From contig JTDE01000306.1 of the NCBI GenBank assembly GCA_014338405.1, positions 190,163-254,162 of the forward strand: a stretch of DNA of 64,000 nt. The letters are read 5' to 3'. This document shows positions 29,872 through 40,620 of the stretch, piece by piece. A program made the position numbers and the translations under genes. The stretch comes from Paragonimus skrjabini miyazakii (Eukaryota; Platyhelminthes; Trematoda; Plagiorchiida; Troglotrematidae). Below the pieces are notes generated by a model, which worked only from the letters and a program-made list of their open reading frames with translations, searched no databases and was not told the origin of the DNA. The stretch's first letter is position 1, and the number at the start of each line of letters is the position of its first letter.

Positions 29872-29878
29872 ACTTACG
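29872..29878 (-). other. Splice donor of the minus-strand exon
   Basis: On the minus strand the exon reads AAC and the intron opens GTAAGT, a near-perfect 5' splice site. It explains why the open frame stops three codons later and places the remaining exons towards position 1. The intron phase is 0. Confidence 0.75.
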
Positions 29879-31575
29879 TTTATCTCGGTTGGTTTAAAAT
29901 CGGGGGAGACTCTGTTTTCTTCCTCGCTGGTTCCTCTGAAGTTAGACTTTTTCAGTAGGGGATTTTCAGAACTTCCCATGTTTGTTATTGTCGTAGTGTT
30001 GCCTACCATGAATGACTTTTTCGTACGTTTTGTTTTGAAGTAAGACTTCTTTCTTTGGGATAATACTGAAGGCGTCGACAATGGATTAGTTTCCAATGAT
30101 GATGGAGAAGAGAAACTGACAGCACCACCGTTTTGAATTGAAAAGTCAAACTTTTCTGAGGGTGAAAGGTGGGTACTATCAAATGATCTGTAAAGTTGTG
30201 GTGAGTGGGCGCACATTACTGAGGTCAAATTTTCACACCCATTTGTTCTGTCAAAACATGCCATAGAAATACTGGTCTCCTTTGGTCTTTTTTCATTATA
30301 GTCATCAGCTTCTGTAGCTGTCTGAAGTAACTGAGGCAGCTGTGGTGATTGTCGGCTTGAGCAATAATCAGCTTTTGTCAGGTCAACAGGAAGTGGTGTA
30401 CTTCTTTCACTTTTTTGGGAACGCTCATCGCCTGAACTAAATGCATTTATTGGTAAATCACACTTATTAATGCAGAACTCTGTTTGTCTAGTACGCTGTA
30501 AGTAGTTGCAATTTGTACGCGAAATATCACAAACGGAAGTCTTGAAGTTTGTGTTCAAGCAATGACCTAAAACTGGTGGATGAATCTGAGATGATGAATT
30601 TACAGAAGGTGAGTGCGGATGAAAATTCACGGCATTCGGGCTACCCAAGTAACCGTTGGTCGGAAGGTAACACTGTGGACCAATCATTGGCGTATTCAGC
30701 AAAAGGTTGACGTAAACATCAATGGAATACTGCAGAGAGTAGGCTTTTTCTATTAAGCTCTTATAACACAATAACATAGCTTCGTAGTTATTATAACCTG
30801 TTTTTGGGATAGGTATACTGTGAACGCACGCGTTAATTGCGTTAGCAATTGTTTGTTTGTAAAATGTATCACAACTGGAAGATAACTTCAAGTATGCTTC
30901 TTTTCGACTTTCTTCATGCTTTGTTTTCAATGCGGAAATGTGTTCTGGCGAAAAATTATCTTCAACACATGAATGATGCAGAAACTGGTCATTGGTAAGA
31001 TTACCCAAATTGTGATGAAAACCACCAGAGTTTAAGTGCGAAAAGTTAGATGACGTGACAAAAGTTGCTGCTTTGGGCTCACTGGAATTGTTCACTTGTC
31101 TGTTGATACCAAACAGCGCATGGAAACCGCCTACATTTTCAGAAGGAATCTGATGTTTCAGGAGAAGATAATTCAGCAGATTGCTATAAATTCTCGCTGA
31201 CTCGACTGAAAAGTTTGTATCGGGAACGTCCTTCTCCTTATTCTTTGAAGAGATTCGAAGTGGTGACTGAGGATTTTCTGTTCCCTTGTTAATTAAATTT
31301 ATGGGTTCACTTGAGCAAGACGTGTGAACAGCTGAGGGATAATCTTCCATCTCATCTCCCGAAACCTCAAGTTTTTGCGGTACATTTGTCTTTCGTTTTC
31401 GTTTGGCCGATTTGTAATAGTAATTTTCTTCTAATGTGGCAAATCCTTCATCTGCATCGTCGTTGTATGCCGATATTCCGTGAGCCTCGTGAATGGTTTC
31501 ACCGCGTGGCATTATACACAATAACATAAAGACTTGAATATTTGCACAACAAAAGCTTCTAACACTTTCTGACAA
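29878..31575 (-). CDS. Large 5' coding exon of an unidentified, probably nuclear regulatory protein
   Basis: This is the only long uninterrupted host open frame in the window, 566 codons if the first Met at 31,575 is used. A second Met at 31,512 (residue 22, followed by PRGET) is an equally good start, because residues 1-21 look like translated untranslated-region sequence. The coding exon ends at 29,878 on a codon boundary at AAC|GTAAGT, a canonical donor; the stop three codons later is intronic. Visible features are a basic cluster KSAKRKRKT near residues 55-63, a second basic stretch near 508-521, long Ser/Asn/Pro-rich segments, and PVDLT at 396-400, which fits the PxDLS/T docking motif bound by the CtBP co-repressor. 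No zinc finger or homeodomain lies in this exon; one could be in later exons at lower coordinates. That it is a transcriptional regulator is inferred from composition and motifs. I do not recognise the family. Confidence 0.8.
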
Positions 31576-32123
31576 ATCCGGTTGTAATTGCCACTTGCTA
31601 CCCTAAAGAGGCTATTTTAAAATAGTGAACGAATAACACTGATATAACCTTGACAAATTAACCACTTAAAACAACTGCCACATAAATTCCTTCGTTAAGC
31701 AATCTATAGAGAATTCGGTAACTTACGAAACTATAGTACTATATATTTTGCGTGGAAAATGCTTCGATCGTAATTGCAATTTCATACACTGTCAATCAGG
31801 TGGTTTATCAAGTAAAATGAGTCGGGTTCAGTGGCCACTACACAGCTTCGAGACAGGGAGCCCAAAATACTTGGACCCAATCGATGTGTCTTGTTCAGTG
31901 TCAATCAGGGGTCTGGTCAGAAAGTCAGCCATTGTACATGAAAACTAGTCGTAAACCGTGAGTTCTTCAACTATCATGTTTCGGAAAATTATTTTACCGA
32001 AAAAACTGCTTTATTAGCATGGTACCTGGTGCAGAAACTGAAGTAGTCGAAATCGGCGTCACGAACACATATCTGACCGTTGAGTTAAAACGACTTTATC
32101 GTATATTATTTTCAAAAATCGAT
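31576..32123. other. Intergenic spacer between two divergent coding regions
   Basis: About 550 AT-rich bases separate the start of the minus-strand exon from the plus-strand MULE/ZSWIM-like exon. A promoter or 5' leader for the minus-strand gene should lie here if transcription begins nearby, but I see no distinct TATA or initiator element that I would stand behind. Confidence 0.4.
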
Positions 32124-33741
32124 ATGGCCGCTGCTGTTCCGGCGATTGCGTATGACTGTGTTCACACAAAGATGCCGGAGGTATTTTTAATTTATTTGTT
32201 TTAAAGTTTTCTCATATGTTGATTGTTTGATTTTCATGTTTTTCTTTTTTATTTATAGGAAGTGGATTATATGGCGACGTTCAAGGCGATGTTTGAGAAT
32301 CATGAATTTCGCACTTTCTCACAGTTCCAAGAATGTCTTCAGAGGTACATAGATGAGGTGGGCTTTACTTACGTCCGTGGGACGAGCCGTAGGTCGAAGG
32401 CTGCTTTGAAGTACGATAAGGTAAGGTAACACAAGTTCCTGAAATCCCCGCAGATTTGTTATCATCTTACGAAGTACAAAAGGCATAGAAATATATGAGG
32501 AATGCGCGATGTGTCTAGTAGATTAACTGTTGTTAGTTTTAAGAAATCAGGTCTCGCGATACATGTTGTATATCACGATTTGATATGGTGCGACAAGATA
32601 CGTCTCTGGCTGTGAGCTTTTTGGAATTGAAGTACAAACACCCTTTTTTCGTAGTCGTTACCTCTTCTACCGAGTGGTTACGGTAGACAAGGAGGAAGAA
32701 TATGTTGCACCCTTACGTCGTTTGCCGTAGGTTTAAACGTCATTTGCATATCGTCGGCCGAACCGATAGGAAGTTTGTGAATTATTTGTTGTGTCATCAA
32801 CTGTACAACGAGCCGAAGTGGGCCATTTATGCGCATAGCGATGTTGTCCACTTTGGCAATCGCACAAATAATAGGCTGTAGAACGCAAACAGACGGTTGA
32901 CGAAGAGGACGCATCGAAGAGACTTCCTAGCCGTTTCCATTCAGAAAATAGGGATCCGCGGCAAGTTGCTGATGCGGGAGTAAGAAATACAAACAACCTA
33001 GGGATGCGACCGCCGTGAGGTTGTCCATGTTGACTGGTACGCGAAGAACATTCTTCACAGAATGGCCACGTTCGTAAGTCATCTAGTCCAAGAATATCTG
33101 AACGGACGGACCCCACGACTCCATCTCGTAACAGTATCTGAGTGCGAGGTAAGCGGTGCTCTGACCATCACCTTGAACAGTGCAGCCTCGTGTGCAATGA
33201 GATGGTGAGGCTTTCGTTGTGGATAGCGTGCAGGGTACCTGAGAGTGTACTTTTACCATTCAATGTGACCTCCATACCTACACATTCTGTCAGTGTTTCG
33301 AAAACATTTCTACCCTCAACGTAAGGTTTTCGTAGTTTAATTTCCGTTTATAAAAGTCACAATCCCATTCATGAGCGGTGGCTGTCAGAGTGCAACTTGC
33401 CAATTCGACGGTTGGTGGGCCTGCAGCTTTGGCCGCCTCCTGCAGCAAATTTCAGTGGTCACTGTAAAGCCCTGCACCATGTACTCGAAAAACTGCATGA
33501 CTGCAACAACCGCACGGCGGTTGCGTGTTTTAGCAGCATCATTACGTTTGCCAGTAAAATAGTGGAGCGTGATAAGACCGCCTTACCTTTGTACGACTTA
33601 CCCATTAGCTCATCTAAAGGCAGTATGCAACCAAGGCGGGTGAAGAAGCCTGAAACAAGACTGCTGTGTGGACACTACGGTGACCTGGTACAGATGTACA
33701 GCCATTGCTCTGATGCCGACCAGCTGATTTTTCACTCTTAG
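32124..33741 (+). pseudogene. Decayed MULE/ZSWIM-type (SWIM-domain) transposase-derived gene with two spliced 5' exons
   Basis: Exon 1 (32,124-32,180, 19 codons from MAAAVPA) ends GAG|GTATTT. Exon 2 (32,259-32,420, 54 codons) follows a pyrimidine-rich TTTATAG acceptor and ends AAG|GTAAGG; both junctions are phase 0. Exon 2 carries FRTFSQFQECLQRYIDE, which resembles the N-terminal domain of ZSWIM3-like, MULE-derived proteins. Further on, 32,687-33,148 keeps one reading frame with the family's C-terminal signature (KWAIYAHSDVVHFGNRTNNR) but has in-frame stops at 32,879, 32,981 and 32,999, the first replacing the residue after NNRL. It ends SECE|GTAAGC, again donor-like. A third block, 33,373-33,741 in another frame (ERWLSECNLP onward), resembles the region after the SWIM finger. 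I cannot see most of the catalytic core between 32,450 and 32,690 or the zinc-finger cysteines. Intact splice sites beside a broken body suggest a recently lost gene or transposon. Confidence 0.65.
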
Positions 33742-34319
33742 TGTATCCAAATGTCAGACGTAAACGGGTGTCCATTCTGTGACAAGCAGTTTCAGTCTCA
33801 GTCACCTGGTAAGCGCACGCCTCGAATCCTTATTTTTGTCAGTTCCATCTACTTCAGCCGTTGTTCGCACATCCCCAGGGATCATGGGAAGCAAGTTGCG
33901 CACACTAATCACAACGGATGTCGACATAGACCGGTCTGCTGACAGTGTACCGCTTGCACACGGGCCGAAGAAAGCGCGAATCAACATAACCTGGAGTGAT
34001 TATCCCGTTGATATGATTGAAGACAGTAAGCTCCTTCACATGTCCGTACACGGTTTTCTTGCCGGTATCACATGCGATGAACAACATGATAATGAAAACA
34101 TCATCAGATACATGACTTCAGTCATCCGGGAGGATACATATAACATGTGAAAACCAGCGGCTGTAGACTGTGCGGAAGAAAGGCGGAGGTAGTATGTACA
34201 TTTTTCCATAATCATCAAATACATAATCCACGTTCATGTCCTCACGTTTTCCTTCTAAATGATTCCACTCGTCCACCTATGTGTTTCCGCATACGGCAGT
34301 GTTTGGTTTTGACTGGACA
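33742..34319 (+). other. Unassigned sequence downstream of the MULE/ZSWIM relic
   Basis: An open frame at 33,779-34,150 (123 codons) includes the phrase DVDIDRSADSVPLAHGPKKA and has balanced composition, so it may be a further exon or eroded tail of the preceding relic. A second frame at 33,751-33,942 has a CPFC pair. I do not recognise either, and the two overlap. Confidence 0.3.
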
Positions 34320-34565
34320 AATGAACAGAGCAGTTATCAGCGTCCAAGCGTGGAGTGCTGGTTGGCTCCACTCCTAAGCCATGAAAAATGCGCGGAACTT
34401 TTGTAAGCTTTGAAGTGGGAAACGCTCTTCAATGTCGTTCGTTCAACGTTCAACACGTCTCCATTCCAACCTTCGTCATGTTTTTATGGAAAAGTTCACA
34501 ACAGTGGTAGCAACGAATGGCAAACCATGGAGAATATAACCAAGAAAATACCACTAACATGTCCA
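34320..34565 (-). repeat. Truncated copy of the SINE-like repeat found at 54.8-55.2 kb
   Basis: On the minus strand this segment matches the downstream two-thirds of the tRNA-headed element at 54,786-55,236. Over one gap-free stretch of 93 bases (34,351-34,443 region) I count about nine mismatches, and the match continues through CAACGAATGGCAAACC and AACCAAGAAAATAC with small indels. It stops near 34,560, before the tRNA-like head, so this copy is 5' truncated. Confidence 0.75.
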
Positions 34566-34742
34566 GGCTTCATGCATTATCCTACGTTTCAATATGTTTA
34601 CTGGTGTATCTTACGTTAGCAGTTTTATAAAAGTTTAGGCCGTACTGCAGAAGCAACTCAGTTCAGGAAAGCAACTAGCTGAATTCCCCGCCAACCCAGA
34701 ACGGAACGTTCATAATTTTTTCTCATTGCACCTGGATAAAAG

Positions 34743-36930
34743 TTGATTGAAGTATTGTCACTCGGTTTCAGAGTTCGTTGTCCGAAAGGAAAAACTAGGC
34801 AGTTGGATTTGGAAATACAGTTCAAGAACCTGTTTTCTCAGTTGTCTGACCTTAATCCCTCATCTCCGCTAAATGTTGAACGATTGAAGTTAACGCTGGT
34901 TACCAATACTAGCAGAGTAACTCAATCTCGAAACATCTGTTAACGCAGGAACATATCTCATCAGTCGAAAGTTTGAGGAAAAATGAAAGCATTATTCTAT
35001 CCAAGCAGGATAAAGTTGTTGGAATAGTTCCGCTCAATAAGATAGATTACCTAGACATAATGCATACCATACTAAGTGACCAAACCAAATTCGAACAGGT
35101 GGAGAATGAGAAGGACAAAACCCCTTCGATACAGAAGGCGTTGTCGAAAATACTACGTTCTATGAAACAAAACGGGACAATTGACCCTCCAACCTTCGAA
35201 CGTATTCGACCCATTGGAATCACAATTCCCAGGCCTTACTGACTGCCGAAAGTTCACAAAGCGGGAATTCCTCTTCGACCTATTTTAGACATATGTAACT
35301 CACCATACCACTCGCTGACTAAATGGCTATCGCATATCCTTGAACCTGTCAGGCAGAAGTTATCAAAACATAGCCTGCGGGACTTCTTTGAATTCATTAA
35401 CACAATCAACGGGTTAATCCTAACCGGACAAAAAATGCTTTCTCTGGACGTATCCTCCTTGTTTACAAATGTTCCACTGAAAGAGGGGATATACTATTTG
35501 TGTGGTTATATTGTGATTAACAAAATAGCTGTCCATACACCTTCACTAGAACTAAAACAGTTATTGTACTTTTGTACTCAATACATACAATTTAAATTCA
35601 GTGGAGAACTTTATCGACAAACCGATGGCTTGGCGGTGGGATCCTCATTGGGACCGTTGTTTGCAGACGTCTTCATGGCGTTGCTTGAAAATAACCAGTT
35701 AGAAGAAGCCATCCGTGGATTTAGCGTTTATAAACGATATGTGGATGATATCATATGTATTGTTGGCGGAAATGCCAACCCAACGGACACGTTAGCCAAT
35801 TTCAACTCTGCCCACACGAACGCGACATTTACACTAGAAGCTGAACGTAATGATCAACTAACCTTCCATAACGTACTCATCCGGCGATGTGCTGATAGAT
35901 CCGTTCAACGTAAAATCTATAGGAAAGAAATATGGAATAGGCAGTATATCCATTTCAGCAGCTTTGTTCCTCTAAGGCAGAAAGGGAGTCTCACAAACTG
36001 CTTGACTAATAGAGCCATGGGAATATGTACACAAGATACAGTCTCCGATGAACTATCGTTTCTAGGCGCACTGTTCTTACAAAATGGCTATCCAGAGCGT
36101 TTGGTAGACAAGACTATGCAGCGTCGTCAGAAACAGGATATGATGAACCTAGTGGAAAAGAAAGCAGTATTTATCTCATCATCATTCAAAGGGGATACGC
36201 TTGCCGAAACAATCACTAGGAGACTTGACGCTGTCATCAATAGAGCATTCTACGCTGCAAAATTACGCGTCTGTCTCCACTCTACTCTAGCTTTGTGTTT
36301 ACGGCTAAAAGATAGGATGCCGGTTTCTGCGGCTTTTTTTTGTGCATACCCATTTACTTGTTCCTGTCGAACTAGTAACGTGGGTCGCACGACCAGGCGT
36401 TTATTTGAAAGTATCCGCAAGCACCATCCAGCCAGGACCATCAGCGGAGTCACCAAGACAATTACGAGCGCGATTGTTTCGTTGATACACATCGTGCTGC
36501 CAACCTGGACTCTTGTTTTCGTCCGACTTACCGAGTCAACGCCAGTCACTCAAAAGCTGTCAGATGCCAAATTTTCACCACAGCCGAAGCGATTGATATT
36601 TGATTAAGAAATCCATCCTTGTGCGCACAAAAGCGCGTTATTCAGGCGTTGAAGTTGCCATGGTCAGCCACACACACCATGACCGATCAAACCGTCATTT
36701 TTTCAGTGGCGTCACAATGATGACGTAATCGTACCAAAACGTTGTTTCCGTGTATGCCGATGGCGTGTCCGAACTCACCCAAACTGGCTATTTGTTTTTC
36801 CCATTTCGCCCCGACAACTCTGTTTCATATAAATTGTTATGTAATTAGCTTGATGATGAACAGCCGAAAACGAGCTTGTTCGCCACACTAGTGTTTTCTG
36901 ATGACTACCCTGAGGATTTTTGACCATCTA
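34743..36930 (+). mobile_element. Penelope-like element (PLE 1), reverse transcriptase plus GIY-YIG endonuclease, inactive
   Basis: PLEs are retroelements whose single protein joins a reverse transcriptase to a GIY-YIG nuclease. An N-terminal block at 34,743-34,940 shifts frame into a second (34,941-35,239) with SKQDKVVGIV, equivalent to the conserved PDKG block. A stop at 35,240 breaks the RLYGLPKVHK motif, which then continues in frame as LPKVHKAG and RPILDICNSPYHS. The main frame (35,435-36,607) has motif A LDVSSLFTNVP (residues 4-14), DGLAVGSSLGPLFADVF (64-80) and YVDD (102-105). The nuclease begins near residue 302 (FTCSC, then GRTTRRL at 317-323). A frameshift near 36,475 moves the C-terminus to another frame, where AEAIDI holds the expected catalytic Glu, followed by a stop and the LCAQKR...LKLPW tail. 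Untranslated sequence with a terminal motif also seen in two other PLE tails runs to about 36,900. Confidence 0.9.
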
Positions 36931-37099
36931 AATGTTTAGTCATAACGTTTTAACGACTGTTCAATCGCCGAAAAGATAATCCCGTTTTCCTGCTTAACTA
37001 CGTTAAAACTAAAATAAAAGCAAGCTTTCACGTGTATGACATCAATTTTCATTATGTTCCACTATTACTTCCCTAGAATAAGTTAGAATGCAACTTTTC
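36931..37099. other. Short spacer between PLE 1 and gypsy A
   Basis: AT-rich junction sequence. I find no long terminal repeat boundary or target-site duplication that I can support. Confidence 0.3.
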
Positions 37100-37339
37100 G
37101 TTATTTTTTCATTAATCCGTATGCTACTGAGCTACCGCCCAATCCTTGCTTCCGTCTTCGGAAGATTGGCACACAAAAATTCGTGCAACAGAATTATCGG
37201 ATTTCAGGAACTGAAACACGCCACGAAGTTTCAACTTCATTAGCTAGAAAATTTTTAACTAGAAGATGACAGAGATATTTACGGTCTACCGATTATACGT
37301 AGCCCTTAATCAGCAGGGTAAGTCTTTCTAAACAGCGGA

Positions 37340-37800
37340 AGCTATACCAACTAGCTTCCGAAATGGAGCCAAGTGACCGCGGGCCATCACAGCCCCCAAG
37401 GCACATGCAGCAGCATCTTGAGGGCAGAAAGATGGATGACACCATTTTTCAACAGTTATGACTGAAAAATCCGCCATCATCGACTCGTGGGATTTTGACT
37501 ACGTTCACCAGTGCTGTGCACATAGCGGAGCTTGCAGAAGCAGCTGACGAAATGTAAACGTTCGACGTAATCTCCAGTCGGTGAATACGGTTATCACCCA
37601 GCCTTAAGATGATCTGCATCATCAAGCATTATTAGACCAAACAGGTCTAGTGATCAATTTGCAGCCTGCACTTTCAATCACACAGACAGTATACCCAATC
37701 CAGAACACTGTCTCAACGTCCGATGGCACTGGCATACGACGACCATGGTCACCGTTGTTATCACCGTAAGTTCGGTCACCCGGCAAAGAAGTGCACACAG
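37340..37800 (+). pseudogene. gag: Gypsy A gag remnant with zinc knuckle
   Basis: Residual frame reads KLYQLASEMEPSDRGPSQ, then RHMQQHLEGRKMDDTIFQQL, then ILTTFTSAVHIAELAEAAD, which is the conserved C-terminal capsid pattern of trematode gypsy gag proteins. In-frame stops occur after FQQL and after the AEAADEM stretch. At 37,750-37,800 CYHRKFGHPAKKC gives the final part of a CCHC-type knuckle. Gag forms the particle that packages element RNA. Confidence 0.75.
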
Positions 37801-37849
37801 CTTTGAACCTTTACTGCCTTACCGACAGCACAGGGACACTTAGTGGCCG

Positions 37850-38168
37850 GCGATTGATGGCGGCGGTTGGGCCTGGTGTCTGCCCCAAAGGCCGCCTTTT
37901 CTACATCTCCGGCGCTGGGCTAAGCGTACTGTCATGCGCCGTAAGCGGCCGCAAATTTTGTGAATCTCTTTTCTTCTTACAAGTTGCTAACGGAACACCG
38001 ATACAAACGTACGGTAGACGTTCGCCCACACATTTCCTTGGACTACGATATCAGTTTCGCCGGATTTTTCTGGTGGCAGATGTTCGGACAGCACTTCTGG
38101 GCGCCAATTTCCTATCTCATTCTGATTTCTCGGTTGAGGTTCAATATCACACGCTCAAGGCAAATTAG
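37850..38168 (+). pseudogene. Gypsy A aspartic protease remnant
   Basis: The frame reads ISGAGLSVL where family members have a DTGA-type active site, so the catalytic Asp is missing. It continues with VANGTPIQTYGRRSP, LGLRYQFRRIFLVADV and ALLGANFLSHSD, the flap and C-terminal signature of gypsy proteases. The match is clean in this one frame up to the stop at 38,166. The protease would release gag and pol products from the polyprotein. Confidence 0.75.
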
Positions 38169-38261
38169 CCAACATGAATTCCACCGGAATCCATATGGCG
38201 TTACCCAAACCCTCAAAATATTCTCGGTTGATTCAGCAATACCCGCAGCCCACAACTTCGT

Positions 38262-38695
38262 TGACTGTGACCGACACACAGACACAGATAAGGCGTTTCG
38301 CATCGTCTACCGTGCCCCGGCCGCCGCGTCACGAAAGATCAAGTGGCGCATCCTGTCTATAGCCGAGGCGGTCGCAATCGGATTACGAAAGCCGGATTTG
38401 TGTGTTCAAAAACAGTTCGTTCACACCCTGGGATTACCGTGGCCAAACACCGGCAGTCAACGCACGCGACAATTTGATCCCGTCCCCCCCAACTCACCCC
38501 TATTAACACTGACTTCCTAAAACCCACCTGCCTTGTGATCACAACCACAACGAAGTCGTGTTTGTGTTTTACCCAATCGCTCTACCCTCGTACTATTTTT
38601 GTTCAGTAATTTTCCTTACAGTTTCTTGATTTGATATATAATTGTACCGGCCTAAAATAAGAATTTATCGAAAACAGTTCTGTTCGCTGAAACCA
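38262..38695 (+). mobile_element. Second PLE 3' end (PLE 2), nested in gypsy A
   Basis: The frame reads HTDTDKAFRIVYRAPAA, then KIKWRILSIAEAVAIGLRKP, then DLCVQKQFVHTLGLPWP. This corresponds to the C-terminal half of the GIY-YIG nuclease of PLEs, including the catalytic Glu in IAEA, and aligns with the same region of PLE 1 and PLE 3. The upstream RT is absent, so this is a 5'-truncated copy. The 3' untranslated part ends near ATCGAAAACAG and TGTTCG (38,668-38,686), a diverged version of the motif closing PLE 1. Gypsy A coding sequence resumes about 30 bases later with KHDVTHTMV at 38,727. The family differs from PLE 1, because the untranslated regions do not otherwise match. Confidence 0.8.
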
Positions 38696-38726
38696 AAATT
38701 GTTCGTCGTATCTCCCGCATTCTTTA

Positions 38727-39610
38727 AAACACGACGTGACACATACCATGGTGACCAAAGGACAACAAGTGATCACTCGCCCAAGAGGTTTTCCCCTCGA
38801 AAAGCTGAAAATTGCTTAGGCGGAATTTGACTACATGCTTCAACTTAGTGTTTTCCACCCAACAAAGAGTTCATGGTCTGCCTCCTTGCACTTTGTCCCT
38901 AAGGAAACACCGGCCTATTGGAGACCATGCGGTGATTTTGGGCGCTCAGCAATTTTACCGTACCCGGCCGTTATCGCATTCCCAACATCCATGACTTTAC
39001 GTTGACTATGGTTTCTAAGCGAGTTTTCTCCAAGATCGACTTAGTGCATGCAGACTACCAAATTCCCGTCGCTAAAGAAGACACTCTCAAGACTGCAATC
39101 ATGACTCCATTTGGCTTGTACGAGATCCTTCGAACGTCCCTCGGCATTCGAAGTACCGCTCAAACATTCCAGCATTTCATGGATCAAGTTGTACGTGACT
39201 TAGATTTTGTCTTTGTTTACCTCAACGATGTTTTGGTTGTCGGTCGTTCCTCCTAAGGACACGGAACACATATTTGTGCTGTACTGGAGCGCATGCATGA
39301 ATACACAGTTTCCATCAATTTAGCAAAATGCGTTTTGGATGTCTCAGTCCTTGAATTTCTTGGACACTTTATGGACGCAATTGACATCAAACATTTGGGC
39401 ACTAAAGTGCAAACGCTGCAGGAATATCCCATTCCGAATTCCATCAAAAAGCTTCAGCGTTTCATTGGAAGTGTCAACTACCACTGTCACTTCACTCCTC
39501 ATTGCTCACAACTTCTGAAGGCGTCAACCCATCTGCTCTGTGATCCTAAAAAGAGCGTTATTCTGAGTGTTGAGACGCTACTAGCTTTCAAGTGCGCATG
39601 CTTATTCTAA
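38727..39610 (+). pseudogene. Gypsy A reverse transcriptase remnant
   Basis: The first block (38,727-39,005) starts KHDVTHTMV and continues through RPRGFPLEKLKIA, a stop, EFDYMLQL and LHFVPKETPAYWRPCGDF, the usual RT N-terminus. A frameshift near 39,000 leads to 39,002-39,256 with FSKIDLVHADYQIPVA (motif A, catalytic Asp present), TPFGLYEILRTSLGIRSTAQ, and FVYLNDVLVV, where the family has YLDD, so one catalytic Asp is now Asn. A stop follows and the thumb continues in another frame at 39,293-39,610 (ISINLAKC-type sequence, then QRFIGSVNYH). Confidence 0.85.
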
Positions 39611-40620
39611 TCCAGAGCCGGCTTCTCATCCGGTCCTCTCGACTTATGCGTCTAACTGTGCTGTTGGCGCACTGCTTCAGTAGTGCGTTGGCGGAAATTG
39701 CGACCGGTCCCACTTCATTCCCAGAAGCTATCACCCGCGAAAACCAATCACAGCAAATTTTGTCGTGAGCTGCTTGCTATTTATTTGTCGTTGGACATTT
39801 TCGTCATTTGGTAGAAGGAAGGAATTCCGCTGTTTGAACCTATCATAAACCTTCAATCTACGCGTTTAACGCTAGTGAAGATAAATATTTCCCCGCGAAG
39901 TTACAAATCACAGTCCTATAACCCAATTCACGACTGATATTCAACACGTCGACGGAACCTCCAATGCGGTTGCTGATGCGTTCTCTAGACTACATACTAA
40001 CGCGGTTTCCAGTCTGAAAGACATGTCTCCAAAATTAGCTGAAACTCAATTATCAGATCACGATTTTCCATCCATTTGCCTTCCACCCTTCCAAGGTTTC
40101 CGTATCCCCTAGTCTTCTCCCATGTCCACCATTGGGTGTGATACTTTAATAGGCATTCCACGTCCAATCCTACTCCTTTCTCTTCGTCGAACCATTTTCT
40201 CCATTTACATTCTTTGTCCCACCATGGTGTCCGTGCCAAGCTCAAACTAACTGCTGCCCGTTGTGTTTGATCTGATATGAAAAAAGATATGCGCTGGTGG
40301 ACCAAATCATGCCTTCATTACCCGAGGAGCTAGGTGCATCGCTACATCATCACCACCCCTGGAAATTTCCCCACTCTGGAAGTACGTCTTTTTTGTCGCC
40401 TCCATGTTGACTTGGTTGACCAGTTACCCCCATCAAACGGCAAAACGCTCCCGTTTACGTTCATCGACAGATTTACTCGATGATCTGTTGTTGTCCTCTT
40501 TAGTGATATTTCGTCCGAGATAGTCGCCAAAGCCTTCCTCGAACATTGGATTGCTAGTTTTGGCGTCCCATTATTTTTGCTTCGCAATTCCAGTAAGTCC
40601 TTTTATGCGATTTGACCCGT
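39610..40620 (+). pseudogene. Gypsy A RNase H and integrase remnant
   Basis: RNase H is only faintly readable between 39,640 and 39,980. Integrase is clearer: MRWWTKSCLHYPRS near 40,290-40,325 resembles the second half of the HHCC zinc-binding region, with a Tyr in place of the last Cys. It is followed by LHVDLVDQLPPSNGKTLPFT (first catalytic Asp present) and FIDRFTR, a stop where Trp is usual, and SDISSEIVAKAFLEHWIASF. The second catalytic Asp, normally in a TDRG-type motif, is replaced by a RNSS stretch. These losses rule out integration activity. Confidence 0.7.

Noticed and set aside
36850..36880. Hammerhead ribozyme in the PLE 3' end
   Set aside because: PLEs often carry hammerhead ribozymes, and GATGATGA followed by CGAAAA looks suggestive. 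Only six bases separate the two boxes, so no stem II can form, and no matching stem III or cleavage-site partner is visible. PLE 2 and PLE 3 do not preserve a fold either.
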